A stretch of DNA of 64,000 nucleotides from Prochlorococcus sp. AG-347-I21 (GTDB lineage: Bacteria; Cyanobacteriota; Cyanobacteriia; PCC-6307; Cyanobiaceae), in the NCBI GenBank assembly GCA_003279055.1, contig QCBP01000002.1:62001-126000 (forward strand), in the 5' to 3' direction. Position 1 is the first letter of the stretch, and every line of letters begins with the position of its first letter. The notes below the pieces were generated by a model that saw nothing but the letters and a program-made list of their open reading frames with translations, made no database searches and had not been told where the DNA came from. The translations under genes were made by a program, and so were the position numbers. Positions 20,415 to 29,441 of the stretch are shown piece after piece.

Positions 20415-20597
20415 ATGAATTTCTATAGTTGCTTTGATCAACAAGGAAAAATAATAGCTAGATGTCAAACTATTCAAGATATTGAGGTTCTGAAGAAAAT
20501 GGGAAGACCAATCGTAGAAGTCAAGGAAATGAAAAATGAGGAATCGGTTGTATGTTCGCTTACAGGAAGCCCATCCGACTTTAATAGAGATTACTAA
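20415..20597 (+). CDS. Conserved small hypothetical protein
   Basis: 60 residues, function unknown; the style matches small proteins conserved in Prochlorococcus and marine Synechococcus. Three Cys (residues 6, 17 and about 48), no membrane segment, C-terminus GSPSDFNRDY. It is followed within 16 bp by a strong bidirectional terminator, which supports it as a real transcribed gene. Confidence 0.7.
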   Translation: MNFYSCFDQQGKIIARCQTIQDIEVLKKMGRPIVEVKEMKNEESVVCSLTGSPSDFNRDY

Positions 20598-20612
20598 AAG
20601 AATTTAACAAAT

Positions 20613-20641
20613 AAAAAAAGGGCTTTTAGAGCCCTTTTTTT
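20613..20641. terminator. Bidirectional intrinsic terminator
   Basis: Stem GGGCT/AGCCC with a 5-nt loop, flanked by seven A on the left and seven T on the right, so it can terminate both the plus-strand 60-residue gene and the minus-strand CP12 gene that converge on it. Confidence 0.92.
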
Positions 20642-20664
20642 ATGGATTATCTATTAAGAAAAAG

Positions 20665-20883
20665 TTAATCATCATATACAAGACATTCTGGTTCATCCGG
20701 GTTGGCATCGCAGAATAGTTCCAAAGCATTAGGGTCATGTTTATCCTCTGGATGATGATCCTTATATTCTTCGAGTTCTTTTAGCTCTTCAGTTAAATGT
20801 CTGACCTTTGGAAGATTGCCCTCTGCTTTTGCAGATTCGATTTCCGATTGATCTTTTTGGATGTGTTCGTCAATGGATTTCAT
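20665..20883 (-). CDS. cp12: CP12 Calvin-cycle regulatory protein
   Basis: 72 residues. CP12 bridges GAPDH and phosphoribulokinase in the dark, shutting down the Calvin cycle. The C-terminal signature is clear: ELFCDANPDEPECLVYDD with its Cys pair, which inserts into GAPDH, preceded by an acidic helix. The N-terminal Cys pair and PRK-binding motif of canonical CP12 are absent: the first half has no Cys at all. Redox control would therefore rest on the C-terminal disulfide alone. Confidence 0.9.
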   Translation of the reverse strand: MKSIDEHIQKDQSEIESAKAEGNLPKVRHLTEELKELEEYKDHHPEDKHDPNALELFCDANPDEPECLVYDD

Positions 20884-21010
20884 TTTAAGCTTTTCGTACT
20901 TTAGTAGACATACATAACATAGTTAATTTCTAATGAAATTGCATTATCTATGAACTAAATAAGTGTTCATTACAACATCATTTTTTTTTCGAAATTGATT
21001 TATGTATTTT

Positions 21011-21955
21011 TTAGTTCTCTACTTTCATTATTTCCTTTAGCGATGGTAAAACTGGGATTAGTTGATTTGGGTTTAAAGGGAATAAAGCTTTGTAGTAATC
21101 TTTTTTCCATTCATTGTCGAAGCATGTCCTGTTTACGTTAGATAATTTAAAGAATTTTAATCTCCATTCAATAATCTTTTCGAAACTTGATAGTTCTTGT
21201 TCAGTACATTTGAAAAGTTTGCCATATATCAATTCCCATCTTATAAGTGTTGGAAAAAGGTAAATATCTGCATAGGTTAACTCTTCTCCAAATATCCAGT
21301 CCCCTTTATTTTTCTGTAGTAAATTTTCAATTTCATTTATAGCTGCGAAAAGATCTTTACTGGCTTTTTCGTAAGCTGACTGGTTTCTGGCGAAACCACA
21401 TTTATATACGCCATCATTAATGCTGTTATTAATTAAATCTAAAAATTTTTGATTACCGTCTTTAATACTTAATGCCTGAAATTTCGATTCACTTTTTATT
21501 GAATTGAGTAGTCTTATAATCTGTGAACTTTCATTAGACAGAATTTTCACTTCATCTTTTACAAAGCTAATTAAAAGAGGTAATGTCGCTCTAAAAATAA
21601 TCTTTTTATTAGCTTTTTTGTAAAGGTCTGAAAGTCTTATACATCCCTTAATCTTTGTTTTGAAAATCCATTCGCCATGCTCAATATCTGCCTTTAAAAA
21701 AATTACTTTAACTTTTTTAGATAAATCTTTTATTTCGTGTACGAGTAAAGTTCTTTGACACCATGGACAAGAATAACCTACTAATAAATAAATTTGTCCA
21801 TTCTCATTATTAATATCGTATTCACTATTAGTGGTTATACCTTTAGGCCTTTTATAATTACCATGTAAATCTGATGGCGCGAAGCCATTCATTAATTGGG
21901 TCCAAAACCAAAACCAGAATTTTCTGGCGGCCTTTATAAGGTGTTTATTTTGCAT
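21011..21955 (-). CDS. Glutathione S-transferase-like protein (ECM4/Xi-like)
   Basis: 314 residues. An N-terminal thioredoxin-fold domain with the active-site motif GYSCPWCQRTLL (near residue 57) is followed by a helical GST C-terminal domain (KGDWIFGEELTYADIYLFP near 215-235). Length and layout resemble ECM4/YqjG-type glutathionyl-hydroquinone reductases, although those usually read CPWA; here it is CPWC, which could support dithiol chemistry. It is divergent from the aspartoacylase gene, whose start is 23 bp away. Confidence 0.8.
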   Translation of the reverse strand: MQNKHLIKAARKFWFWFWTQLMNGFAPSDLHGNYKRPKGITTNSEYDINNENGQIYLLVGYSCPWCQRTLLVHEIKDLSKKVKVIFLKADIEHGEWIFKTKIKGCIRLSDLYKKANKKIIFRATLPLLISFVKDEVKILSNESSQIIRLLNSIKSESKFQALSIKDGNQKFLDLINNSINDGVYKCGFARNQSAYEKASKDLFAAINEIENLLQKNKGDWIFGEELTYADIYLFPTLIRWELIYGKLFKCTEQELSSFEKIIEWRLKFFKLSNVNRTCFDNEWKKDYYKALFPLNPNQLIPVLPSLKEIMKVEN

Positions 21956-21978
21956 AAAATTTTATTTTTAAAGAAAAA

Positions 21979-22884
21979 ATGACTGTTCAAAGAATACTTA
22001 TCGTTTCAGGCACCCATGGGAATGAAATTAATCCTGTTTGGGCTGTTAAGCAATTTAATAAAAAGGAAAATAGTTCAATTAATGGTATTGAGTATGAGTA
22101 CATCATAGGTAATCCTGCTGCCTATGAAAAAGGTTGCAGATATATAGATGTAGATTTAAATAGATCTTTTAAAGAAAGTGAGAATTTTGATCAACACAAG
22201 AATAACTTTTACGAAACTAATAGAGCCAATTTTTTAGTAGATGAATTTGGAATTGACGGATCTAAACCCTGTGAAATTGCAATCGATTTGCACACTACTA
22301 CTGCAAATATGGGAACAAGCATTGTTATGTATGGGAGGAGATCCAAAGATTTTTGTTTAGCTGCATTACTGCAGAACAAATTTGGATTGCCTATTTATTT
22401 GCACGAAAAAGATAAAGCCCAAACAGGCTTTCTTGTAGAAGCTTGGCCATGTGGTTTAGTTATTGAAATAGGAGCTGTCGCACAAAATTTTTATGATCAA
22501 AATATTATAAATAGATTTTCTCTAATAATTCGATCCCTACGGGAAGAGATAGATAAATTAAAAAATAAACATATAGAACTTCCAAAGGAATTAGTGGTTC
22601 ACGTTCATCAAGGGAGTATAGATTATCCAAGAGATGAAAAGGGAGATATTGATGGCATAATTCATCCTGAGAGAATAAACCAAGATTGGAAAATGATTAA
22701 AAAAGGAGATCCATTATTTCTGGATAGCCAAGGAATAATCCACAAATATGAACGTGACCAATTGATTTGGCCTGTTTTTATTGGAGAAGTTGCTTATAAG
22801 GAAAAAAAAATTGCCATGAGCTACACAAAAAAAGAAGTGATTTGTTCCAAAAAACAATGGGTTCAAGAGTTTGAAAGTTTTTAA
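21979..22884 (+). CDS. Aspartoacylase / AstE-AspA family zinc hydrolase
   Basis: 301-residue zinc carboxypeptidase-fold deacylase. Zinc ligands are visible as His and Glu in SGTHGNEINP and His in AIDLHTTTANMGT; a catalytic Glu is in LVIEIGAVAQ; DVDLNRSF carries the substrate Arg. Family members hydrolyse N-acetyl-aspartate or related N-acyl amino acids; the true substrate in picocyanobacteria is not known to me. It lies upstream of the psbA intergenic region. Confidence 0.87.
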   Translation: MTVQRILIVSGTHGNEINPVWAVKQFNKKENSSINGIEYEYIIGNPAAYEKGCRYIDVDLNRSFKESENFDQHKNNFYETNRANFLVDEFGIDGSKPCEIAIDLHTTTANMGTSIVMYGRRSKDFCLAALLQNKFGLPIYLHEKDKAQTGFLVEAWPCGLVIEIGAVAQNFYDQNIINRFSLIIRSLREEIDKLKNKHIELPKELVVHVHQGSIDYPRDEKGDIDGIIHPERINQDWKMIKKGDPLFLDSQGIIHKYERDQLIWPVFIGEVAYKEKKIAMSYTKKEVICSKKQWVQEFESF

Positions 22885-23001
22885 ATTAAGAAACCCGAAC
22901 AATAAATTGTTGAAAATTAATAAGGATTTTTTATTTTATAGATAAGTTTTTTTAATATTTAATTATTTTATTTTTTTTTCTAATTTTTAAACCTTAAAAA
23001 C
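22885..23001. other. AT-rich spacer
   Basis: Long T and A runs between the aspartoacylase stop and the 42-codon minus-strand ORF. I see no gene, clear terminator or repeat here. Confidence 0.5.
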
Positions 23002-23130
23002 CTAAATTCTTTCACTCCAATAAATTACAGCTCCAAAAGCCTCTAATTGCAGTCTTCTATGCTTGGCTTCTCTTAAGGAAACTACCTCTCTAGATCTTTT
23101 TCCGTTAAGTAGCCATTCGATTATTACCAA
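23002..23130 (-). CDS. Putative 42-residue basic small protein upstream of psbA
   Basis: Open frame from TTG (23130) to TAG (23004-23002), preceded by GAGGA six nucleotides before the start, a good Shine-Dalgarno match. The product is basic and rich in Leu and Arg, with WLLNGKRSREVVSLREAKHR and C-terminus VIYWSERI. Base composition is visibly more balanced than the flanking AT-rich spacer and codon use looks normal, which favours real coding. The start WLLNGKR is reminiscent of DUF1651-type marine cyanobacterial small proteins, but I cannot confirm that. It is divergent from psbA. Confidence 0.6.
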   Translation of the reverse strand: MVIIEWLLNGKRSREVVSLREAKHRRLQLEAFGAVIYWSERI

Positions 23131-23219
23131 GTTGAATCCTCAATAACAAAGAAAATCTTAAGACATGGAAGTTCTTTTCTCCTGTTTTCCAAAAAATAAG
23201 TTTACTTAAAGAAAAAATA

Positions 23220-23319
23220 TTTACACATTTTTAGCGATTTTGGTCTAAAATCTTCGAAGCGGAATTTATTTTCCGTTTTTATTTACACGTCTCAATTTAG
23301 AGACATACTTTACGAACTC
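23220..23319 (+). promoter_or_regulatory. Putative psbA promoter and structured 5' leader
   Basis: A -10-like TAAAAT at 23246-23251 is preceded by TTTACA at 23220 (spacing 20, longer than ideal, so the -35 is weak). The presumed leader holds two small hairpins: CGGAA/TTCCG (about 23260-23276) and GTCTC/GAGAC with a 6-nt loop (23289-23304). The only purine-rich stretch near the ATG (GAGA) lies in the second hairpin arm, and no free Shine-Dalgarno sequence is seen. Leader structure could affect light-dependent translation (inference). Confidence 0.5.
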
Positions 23320-24402
23320 ATGACAACTATTCAGCAGCAGCGTTCTTCGCTGTTAAAAGGTTGGCCACAGTTTTGTGAGTGGGTAACATCAACTAACAAC
23401 AGAATTTATGTTGGTTGGTTCGGCGTCTTAATGATTCCATGCCTACTTACAGCAGCGGCTTGCTTCATCGTTGCATTCATCGCAGCACCACCAGTAGACA
23501 TCGACGGAATTAGAGAGCCAGTTGCTGGTTCATTCCTATATGGAAACAACATCATTTCAGGTGCAGTTGTTCCTTCATCTAACGCTATTGGTCTACACTT
23601 CTACCCAATTTGGGAAGCAGCTACTGTAGATGAGTGGTTATACAACGGTGGTCCTTACCAGCTTGTAATTTTCCACTTCCTAATTGGTATTTCAGCATAC
23701 ATGGGAAGACAGTGGGAGCTTTCATACCGTTTAGGTATGCGTCCTTGGATCTGTGTTGCATACTCTGCACCAGTTTCAGCAGCTTTCGCAGTATTTCTTG
23801 TATATCCATTCGGTCAAGGTTCATTCTCTGACGGAATGCCTCTAGGTATATCTGGAACATTCAACTTCATGTTTGTTTTCCAGGCAGAGCACAACATTCT
23901 TATGCACCCATTCCACATGGCTGGTGTTGCTGGTATGTTCGGAGGATCTTTATTCTCAGCTATGCATGGTTCACTTGTTACTTCATCTCTTATCAGAGAA
24001 ACAACTGAGACAGAGTCTCAGAACTACGGTTACAAGTTCGGACAAGAAGAAGAAACTTATAACATCGTTGCAGCTCATGGCTACTTCGGTCGTTTGATCT
24101 TCCAGTATGCAAGTTTCAACAACAGCAGAAGTCTTCACTTCTTCCTAGCTGTATTCCCTGTTGTTTGTGTATGGTTAACTTCAATGGGTATCTGCACAAT
24201 GGCATTCAACCTTAACGGTTTCAACTTCAACCAGTCAGTTGTTGATGCAAACGGTAAGATTGTTCCTACATGGGGTGACGTTCTTAACAGAGCAAACCTA
24301 GGTATGGAAGTAATGCACGAGCGTAACGCTCACAACTTCCCACTTGATCTAGCAGCAGCTGAGTCTACAACAGTAGCTCTTTCAGCTCCAGCTATCGGTT
24401 AA
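23320..24402 (+). CDS. psbA: Photosystem II D1 protein
   Basis: Reaction-centre subunit of PSII that carries the redox-active Tyr, the QB site and Mn-cluster ligands. 360 residues with five transmembrane helices; key stretches [21 protein letters not shown]-like DE loop and [23 protein letters not shown]. The C-terminal extension after DLA (15 residues) would be removed by CtpA. The residue at canonical position 130 is Gln (MGRQWELSY), the form associated with D1:1. G+C and codon use are higher than neighbours, typical of a highly expressed gene. Confidence 0.99.
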   Translation: MTTIQQQRSSLLKGWPQFCEWVTSTNNRIYVGWFGVLMIPCLLTAAACFIVAFIAAPPVDIDGIREPVAGSFLYGNNIISGAVVPSSNAIGLHFYPIWEAATVDEWLYNGGPYQLVIFHFLIGISAYMGRQWELSYRLGMRPWICVAYSAPVSAAFAVFLVYPFGQGSFSDGMPLGISGTFNFMFVFQAEHNILMHPFHMAGVAGMFGGSLFSAMHGSLVTSSLIRETTETESQNYGYKFGQEEETYNIVAAHGYFGRLIFQYASFNNSRSLHFFLAVFPVVCVWLTSMGICTMAFNLNGFNFNQSVVDANGKIVPTWGDVLNRANLGMEVMHERNAHNFPLDLAAAESTTVALSAPAIG

Positions 24403-24423
24403 GCTTAAAGTTCTTAAACTTAC

Positions 24424-24452
24424 AAGTCCCCTCTTTTGGGGGCTTTTTTTTT
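24424..24452 (+). terminator. psbA intrinsic terminator
   Basis: An 8-bp stem (AAGTCCCC with GGGGGCTT, one G-T wobble) with a 6-nt loop, followed by a run of nine T, 22 bp after the psbA stop. Confidence 0.92.
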
Positions 24453-24512
24453 GCTTAATTTTCAATTGGTTTCATATAATATTTATATATAAATAAAACA
24501 TTTGATATTTCT

Positions 24513-25610
24513 ATGAGTAGTAGTTTTGGAAAAATTTTTCGTGTTAGTACTTTTGGAGAATCACATGGTGGTGCAGTAGGAGTTATCCTTGATGGATGTC
24601 CACCTAAGTTAAAAATAGATATAAATCTGATACAAAATGAATTAGATAGGCGCAGACCTGGTCAAAGTGACATTACAACACCCAGAAATGAAGAAGATAA
24701 AATTGAAATATTAAGTGGGATAAAGGAAGGGTTAACACTTGGAACTCCAATAGCAATGTTGGTAAGAAATAAGGATCAAAGACCAGGAGATTATAATAAT
24801 TTGGAGCAGGTATTTAGACCTTCTCATGCAGATGGTACATATCATCTAAAATATGGAATTCAGGCAAGTTCTGGCGGTGGAAGAGCCTCTGCTAGAGAAA
24901 CAATTGGGAGAGTAGCTGCTGGTGCTGTAGCAAAACAATTATTAAAAACCTTCTGTAACACTGAAATACTATCTTGGGTAAAGCGTATACATGATATTGA
25001 TTCTGATATAAATAAAGAGAAGATTTCTCCCAAAAAAATAGATTCTAATATTGTTAGATGTCCTGATGAAAAGGTATCAACAGAAATGATCGAGAGAATT
25101 AAGGAATTAAAGCGTCAAGGAGACTCTTGCGGTGGTGTTATTGAATGTCTAGTAAGAAATGTTCCCTCTGGTCTTGGAATGCCTGTTTTTGATAAATTAG
25201 AAGCTGATTTAGCAAAGGCTTTAATGTCTTTGCCTGCCACCAAAGGCTTTGAAATAGGTTCAGGTTTCTCTGGAACTTATTTAAAAGGAAGCGAACATAA
25301 TGATGCCTTCATCAAGTCTGATGATATAAGTAAGTTAAGAACAACATCAAACAATTCAGGAGGTATACAGGGCGGAATAAGTAATGGTGAAAATATCGAG
25401 ATGAAGATAGCTTTTAAACCTACAGCAACCATTGGGAAAGAACAGAAAACAGTAAATGCTGAAGGTAAAGAAGTACTTATGAAAGCAAAAGGGAGACACG
25501 ATCCATGCGTTCTACCAAGAGCAGTTCCCATGGTTGATGCTATGGTAGCTTTAGTACTTGCTGATCATTTGCTTCTAAATCATGCTCAATGTGACTTAAT
25601 AAATAAGTAG
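24513..25610 (+). CDS. aroC: Chorismate synthase
   Basis: Last step of the shikimate pathway: EPSP to chorismate, requiring reduced FMN. 365 residues with the family signatures [17 protein letters not shown] near residue 14, [36 protein letters not shown], the Gly-rich [10 protein letters not shown] and [14 protein letters not shown]. It follows the psbA terminator and so has its own promoter region. Confidence 0.98.
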   Translation: MSSSFGKIFRVSTFGESHGGAVGVILDGCPPKLKIDINLIQNELDRRRPGQSDITTPRNEEDKIEILSGIKEGLTLGTPIAMLVRNKDQRPGDYNNLEQVFRPSHADGTYHLKYGIQASSGGGRASARETIGRVAAGAVAKQLLKTFCNTEILSWVKRIHDIDSDINKEKISPKKIDSNIVRCPDEKVSTEMIERIKELKRQGDSCGGVIECLVRNVPSGLGMPVFDKLEADLAKALMSLPATKGFEIGSGFSGTYLKGSEHNDAFIKSDDISKLRTTSNNSGGIQGGISNGENIEMKIAFKPTATIGKEQKTVNAEGKEVLMKAKGRHDPCVLPRAVPMVDAMVALVLADHLLLNHAQCDLINK

Positions 25611-25644
25611 TAGTTTTGTTGAATCAATTATATTTATCCTTAAC

Positions 25645-26271
25645 TTAATTATTTTTGAGCCATTCATATATTTTGGGATCAAATTTTTTATTTTTAATAG
25701 CTTTATCTCCAATTACGACTGCTTTATACCCTAAAGATTTATAAGTTTTTAAATCATTGATTGATAGTCCTCCAGCGGCAATGAAATCAATATTTTTATA
25801 GTTGAGTATATTTATCGAACTATCTTTACTTTTTATTGGGTAGATTTTGATAATATTGCAATTTAAATTTATTGCTTCCTTAAGGTCTTTTAAATTATTA
25901 ATTCCAGGAATTAATAAATAATTTTTTGACTGCGCATAATTGAAAAGATCTTTGTCCCAAAATTTCATCATCGAGAAATTTAATCCAATTTTTAAAGAAT
26001 CTTCTATTGATTGCTTATTAACTATGGAGGCAGAGCCTAAATTAATTCTTGGATATTTAATTTTGATATAGGATACAAAATCGAACCAATATTCGTTGTT
26101 AGACCAACTTATTTCTATATTCTTTAATCCTAATTTTACTAAGTTTTCTAATTCTGCAAAAAATGAATTTCTCATAGAGGTATTTGAGTAAATATTATCT
26201 TCAGGTTTTATAAGTAAAAAAAAAGATTCAATTTTCAGGTACTCCGAAAAAGAATCTTCTTTATTGTCCAT
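25645..26271 (-). CDS. eda: KDPG/KHG aldolase-like protein
   Basis: 208-residue TIM-barrel protein of the KDPG/KHG aldolase family. The catalytic Glu may lie in KNIEISWSNN (near 58), the Schiff-base Lys in NIIKIYPIK (near 143), and the phosphate-binding end of the barrel is FIAAGGLSINDLKTYKSLG. It is clearly divergent: the usual N-terminal R-x5-A segment is not evident. Eda would split KDPG to pyruvate and glyceraldehyde-3-phosphate in the Entner-Doudoroff route; given the divergence the activity is uncertain. It lies 22 bp after ftsH on the same strand. Confidence 0.75.
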   Translation of the reverse strand: MDNKEDSFSEYLKIESFFLLIKPEDNIYSNTSMRNSFFAELENLVKLGLKNIEISWSNNEYWFDFVSYIKIKYPRINLGSASIVNKQSIEDSLKIGLNFSMMKFWDKDLFNYAQSKNYLLIPGINNLKDLKEAINLNCNIIKIYPIKSKDSSINILNYKNIDFIAAGGLSINDLKTYKSLGYKAVVIGDKAIKNKKFDPKIYEWLKNN

Positions 26272-26293
26272 TAAAAAATTTAAAAATTCCGAG

Positions 26294-28147
26294 TTAAATA
26301 TAGTTTGCGACTTTTACTTCTGAGCGGTTGAGCAAGTCTTGGATATCTTCAGTATCTATAGTTTCTCTTTCAATTAGCATTTGAGCCATTTCGTCAAGAA
26401 CAGTTCTATTGTCTGTTAAAACTTTTGTAGCTCTCTTATAGGCAACATCAACAAGTTCTGAAACTTCTACATCAATTGTTGCGGCTGTGTCTTCAGAGAA
26501 ATCTCTTGTAGAACTCATATCTCTTCCGAGAAACATTCCACCTTGAGATTGACCTAGAGCGACTGGACCTATTTTGTCACTCATACCGAATTTAGTGATC
26601 ATTTGTCTTGCTACATTGGCAACTTGTTGTAGATCATTTGAAGCTCCAGTTGTGACCTCTTCTTCGCCATAGACTATTTCTTCAGCAACTCTTCCACCAA
26701 GAGCTACAGCCATTTGATTTTGAAGGTAAGAACGAGAGTAAAGACCAGATTCCATTCTTTCTTCACTTGGAGTAAAGAAGGTTAGACCACCAGCTTGACC
26801 TCTTGGAATAATTGAAACTTTTGCTACTGGATCATAATCAGGCATTAATGCTCCAACGAGTGCATGACCAGCTTCGTGATAAGCAACTAATTCTTTTTTC
26901 TTATCACTGATGACTCTATCTTTCTTTTCTGGGCCAGCCATAACTCTTTCAATGGCATCACCAACTTCATCGTTACTTACTTTATCTAAATCTTTTCTAG
27001 CTGCTAGTATTGCTGCTTCATTTAAAAGATTAGCTAAATCTGCACCAGTAAATCCAGGGGTTCTTCTTGCAACTTTGTCTAAATCAACGTCTTTTGAAAG
27101 AGTTTTATCTTTCGCATGAACATTTAATATTTGCAATCTTCCAGCATAATCCGGTCGATCTACTGTAACCTGTCTATCAAATCTTCCAGGACGCATTAAA
27201 GCTGAATCTAAGACATCTGGTCTGTTGGTTGCAGCAACTATTATAATTCCTGAATTACCTTCAAAACCATCCATTTCTGTTAGGAGTTGATTTAATGTTT
27301 GTTCTCTTTCATCATTTCCTCCGCCCATACCAGCTCCTCTTTGTCTTCCAACTGCATCTATTTCGTCAATAAATACAATGCAAGGAGCATTCTTTTTAGC
27401 TTGTTCAAAAAGATCTCTAACTCTACTAGCTCCAACCCCAACAAACATCTCTACAAATTCTGAACCAGATATTGAGAAAAAAGGTACACCTGCTTCTCCA
27501 GCTACTGCTTTTGCAAGTAATGTTTTTCCTGTACCAGGAGGGCCAACAAGAAGAACTCCTTTTGGAATTTTTGCTCCGACTGCGGTAAATCTATCTGGAC
27601 TCTTAAGAAAATCTACAACTTCTGTGAGTTCTAATTTTGCACCTTCGACACCAGCAACATCTGAAAAAGTTACTTGTGTAGATGGTTCCATTTGCAATCT
27701 AGCTTTGCTTTTGCCGAAACTCATGGCAGGGTTGCCACCCCCAGCATTACCACTTTGGGATCTTCTGAAAAGAAAAAATAGACCTCCAATCAAAAGTACT
27801 GGGAAAATTAAGCTACTTATAGCCTGTTGCCATGGATTGGCTAATTTTGTAGGAGTTACAGCTATATCTACATTATTCTCAGTCAGTATTTTTAATAAAT
27901 CTTTGTCAGGGGCTAAATTGACCTCAGACCTGCTCCCATCATTTTCAACAACTTGAGCTGTGGCATTATCTGGAGATATTAGGACTCTACTGATTTCTTT
28001 ATCTTGTACTGCTTCTATAAAATCACTATATCTCAATGTCTTTGTAGAACTTTCAGTACTAGGTTTATCAAAAACTGAAGTACCTATGAAAATTACAGTA
28101 ATAACGGCTAGGACATAAAGCCCTACGTTTCTCCAACGTTTGTTCAC
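26294..28147 (-). CDS. ftsH: ATP-dependent zinc metalloprotease FtsH
   Basis: 617 residues: an N-terminal membrane helix (about 8-25), a lumenal domain, a second helix (about 113-128), the AAA module (Walker [17 protein letters not shown] near 201, Walker [39 protein letters not shown]) and the protease domain with zinc motif HEAGH near 424. Thylakoid FtsH degrades photodamaged D1, so its location about 2 kb from psbA is notable, though they are not co-transcribed. Cyanobacteria carry several FtsH paralogues; which one this is cannot be fixed here. Confidence 0.96.
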   Translation of the reverse strand: MNKRWRNVGLYVLAVITVIFIGTSVFDKPSTESSTKTLRYSDFIEAVQDKEISRVLISPDNATAQVVENDGSRSEVNLAPDKDLLKILTENNVDIAVTPTKLANPWQQAISSLIFPVLLIGGLFFLFRRSQSGNAGGGNPAMSFGKSKARLQMEPSTQVTFSDVAGVEGAKLELTEVVDFLKSPDRFTAVGAKIPKGVLLVGPPGTGKTLLAKAVAGEAGVPFFSISGSEFVEMFVGVGASRVRDLFEQAKKNAPCIVFIDEIDAVGRQRGAGMGGGNDEREQTLNQLLTEMDGFEGNSGIIIVAATNRPDVLDSALMRPGRFDRQVTVDRPDYAGRLQILNVHAKDKTLSKDVDLDKVARRTPGFTGADLANLLNEAAILAARKDLDKVSNDEVGDAIERVMAGPEKKDRVISDKKKELVAYHEAGHALVGALMPDYDPVAKVSIIPRGQAGGLTFFTPSEERMESGLYSRSYLQNQMAVALGGRVAEEIVYGEEEVTTGASNDLQQVANVARQMITKFGMSDKIGPVALGQSQGGMFLGRDMSSTRDFSEDTAATIDVEVSELVDVAYKRATKVLTDNRTVLDEMAQMLIERETIDTEDIQDLLNRSEVKVANYI

Positions 28148-28193
28148 GATAAAAAATCTTTAATAAATCTATAATACTAATAATAAAACAATA

Positions 28194-29369
28194 TTAAGAG
28201 CGTCTTAGAACATCTACTACACTTTTGAATGCAAACCATTCAGGAATTGGTTCGCCATTCCTCAATTTCTTTCTAAATTCAGTACCACTAAGTTTCATAA
28301 TTTCATAATTAAATTCTTTAGCTTCTTCAGCTGTTATATATCCTTTTTCCTTCGTATAAACTAAATTTTTTGAAGGAACAGTTTGCATCATCAATTCATC
28401 TGCACACTTATTCGCAAAATTTTGGGCGTCATATGGACCATAAAAATCCTCACCAGTTGACGAAGACTTACAACCAGCCATATCTCTACCAATAATAAAG
28501 TGGGTGCAGCCATAATTTCTTCTGATTATCATATGTTGAAGAGCTTCTCTTGGCCCTGCCATATGCATTGAATAAGGTAAAAAAGCCCATTTTATTCTTT
28601 CATCAGATATTTCCTCTTCTAATTCTTTATAGGTCAAGTACCTAACTTTTCCAGGGATATCATCTTGTTGAGTTGGTCCACAAGTTGGATGAACTAAAAC
28701 AACTGAGTTAGGGGAGACATTATCTGAAAGTAGAGCATTAGTAAATAATTCATAATGTGCTCTATGAATTGGATTTCTGCATTGAAATGCAACTACATCA
28801 TGATTTGATGGCAGTGTAGATCTAACTTCTTCTGGAGTTTGGCAGGGGAATTCTCTAATTGGTAGTTCGAAACCATAAACTCTTCCTCCTAAATAAAATC
28901 TCCCTCTCTCGTTAAAAATCATCTTAACAGCAGGATGATCTAAAGAATTAGTACCATAACAAAGTTCAGCTTCTAAGGATTTGTCAGGTTCCCATTTAGA
29001 GCTAACTTCTAAAACTGCTATTTTTTGTTTTTTATAAGTAAGCAATATTGTCTCTCCAGCTTTTACTTTTTCATTATTTGAATCAAATACTATAGGCAAG
29101 CCAAAAAGCAACCCTTTTGTATTTCTATTATTTTTAATTACCGAATTGTAGTTATTTTCATCCATAAAACCTTCCAATGGAGAAAAAGCTCCAACCATCA
29201 AAAGTTCTACATCGCATGCATTTCTCTCGCTACATTCAAACTCATATGTAGTTTTAGAGATAAGATCATTTTTAAGGTTTTTATCTTGGATAATTAAATT
29301 TTTTAGTTCCCCTCCATAAGGAGGTATTAGTCCATTAGTATTTTTTTTAGTTTTTTGTTGTAATTCCAT
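28194..29369 (-). CDS. sat: Sulfate adenylyltransferase
   Basis: First step of sulfate assimilation: ATP plus sulfate to APS and pyrophosphate. 391 residues, homo-oligomeric type without an APS-kinase domain. Motifs: FQCRNPIHRAHYEL (the HxxH nucleotide site and the QxRNP loop), VHPTCGPTQQDDIPG, GRDMAGC and the C-terminal SGTEFRKKLRNGEPIPEWF. It stands between ftsH and psbO, with a psbO terminator on its upstream side. Confidence 0.97.
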   Translation of the reverse strand: MELQQKTKKNTNGLIPPYGGELKNLIIQDKNLKNDLISKTTYEFECSERNACDVELLMVGAFSPLEGFMDENNYNSVIKNNRNTKGLLFGLPIVFDSNNEKVKAGETILLTYKKQKIAVLEVSSKWEPDKSLEAELCYGTNSLDHPAVKMIFNERGRFYLGGRVYGFELPIREFPCQTPEEVRSTLPSNHDVVAFQCRNPIHRAHYELFTNALLSDNVSPNSVVLVHPTCGPTQQDDIPGKVRYLTYKELEEEISDERIKWAFLPYSMHMAGPREALQHMIIRRNYGCTHFIIGRDMAGCKSSSTGEDFYGPYDAQNFANKCADELMMQTVPSKNLVYTKEKGYITAEEAKEFNYEIMKLSGTEFRKKLRNGEPIPEWFAFKSVVDVLRRS

Positions 29370-29399
29370 TTTTTAAAATGATAAAGAAAAATTTTGAAA

Positions 29400-29427
29400 A
29401 AAAAAAAAGGGGTTTAACCCCCTTTTT
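29400..29427 (-). terminator. psbO intrinsic terminator
   Basis: Stem GGGGT/ACCCC with a short loop at 29409-29421, followed on the minus strand by a run of at least ten T (A run on the plus strand); it lies 15 bp after the psbO stop. Confidence 0.9.
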
Positions 29428-29441
29428 CTCTTAAGTAGGAT

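Noticed and set aside
23621-24097. ORFs in other frames of psbA, some over 65 codons
   Set aside because: They are by-products of the higher G+C and codon bias in psbA; no independent evidence.
27378-27956. 192-codon plus-strand ORF antisense to ftsH
   Set aside because: Long only because the conserved AAA-domain codons lack stops in reverse; composition is Pro/Ser-rich shadow sequence.
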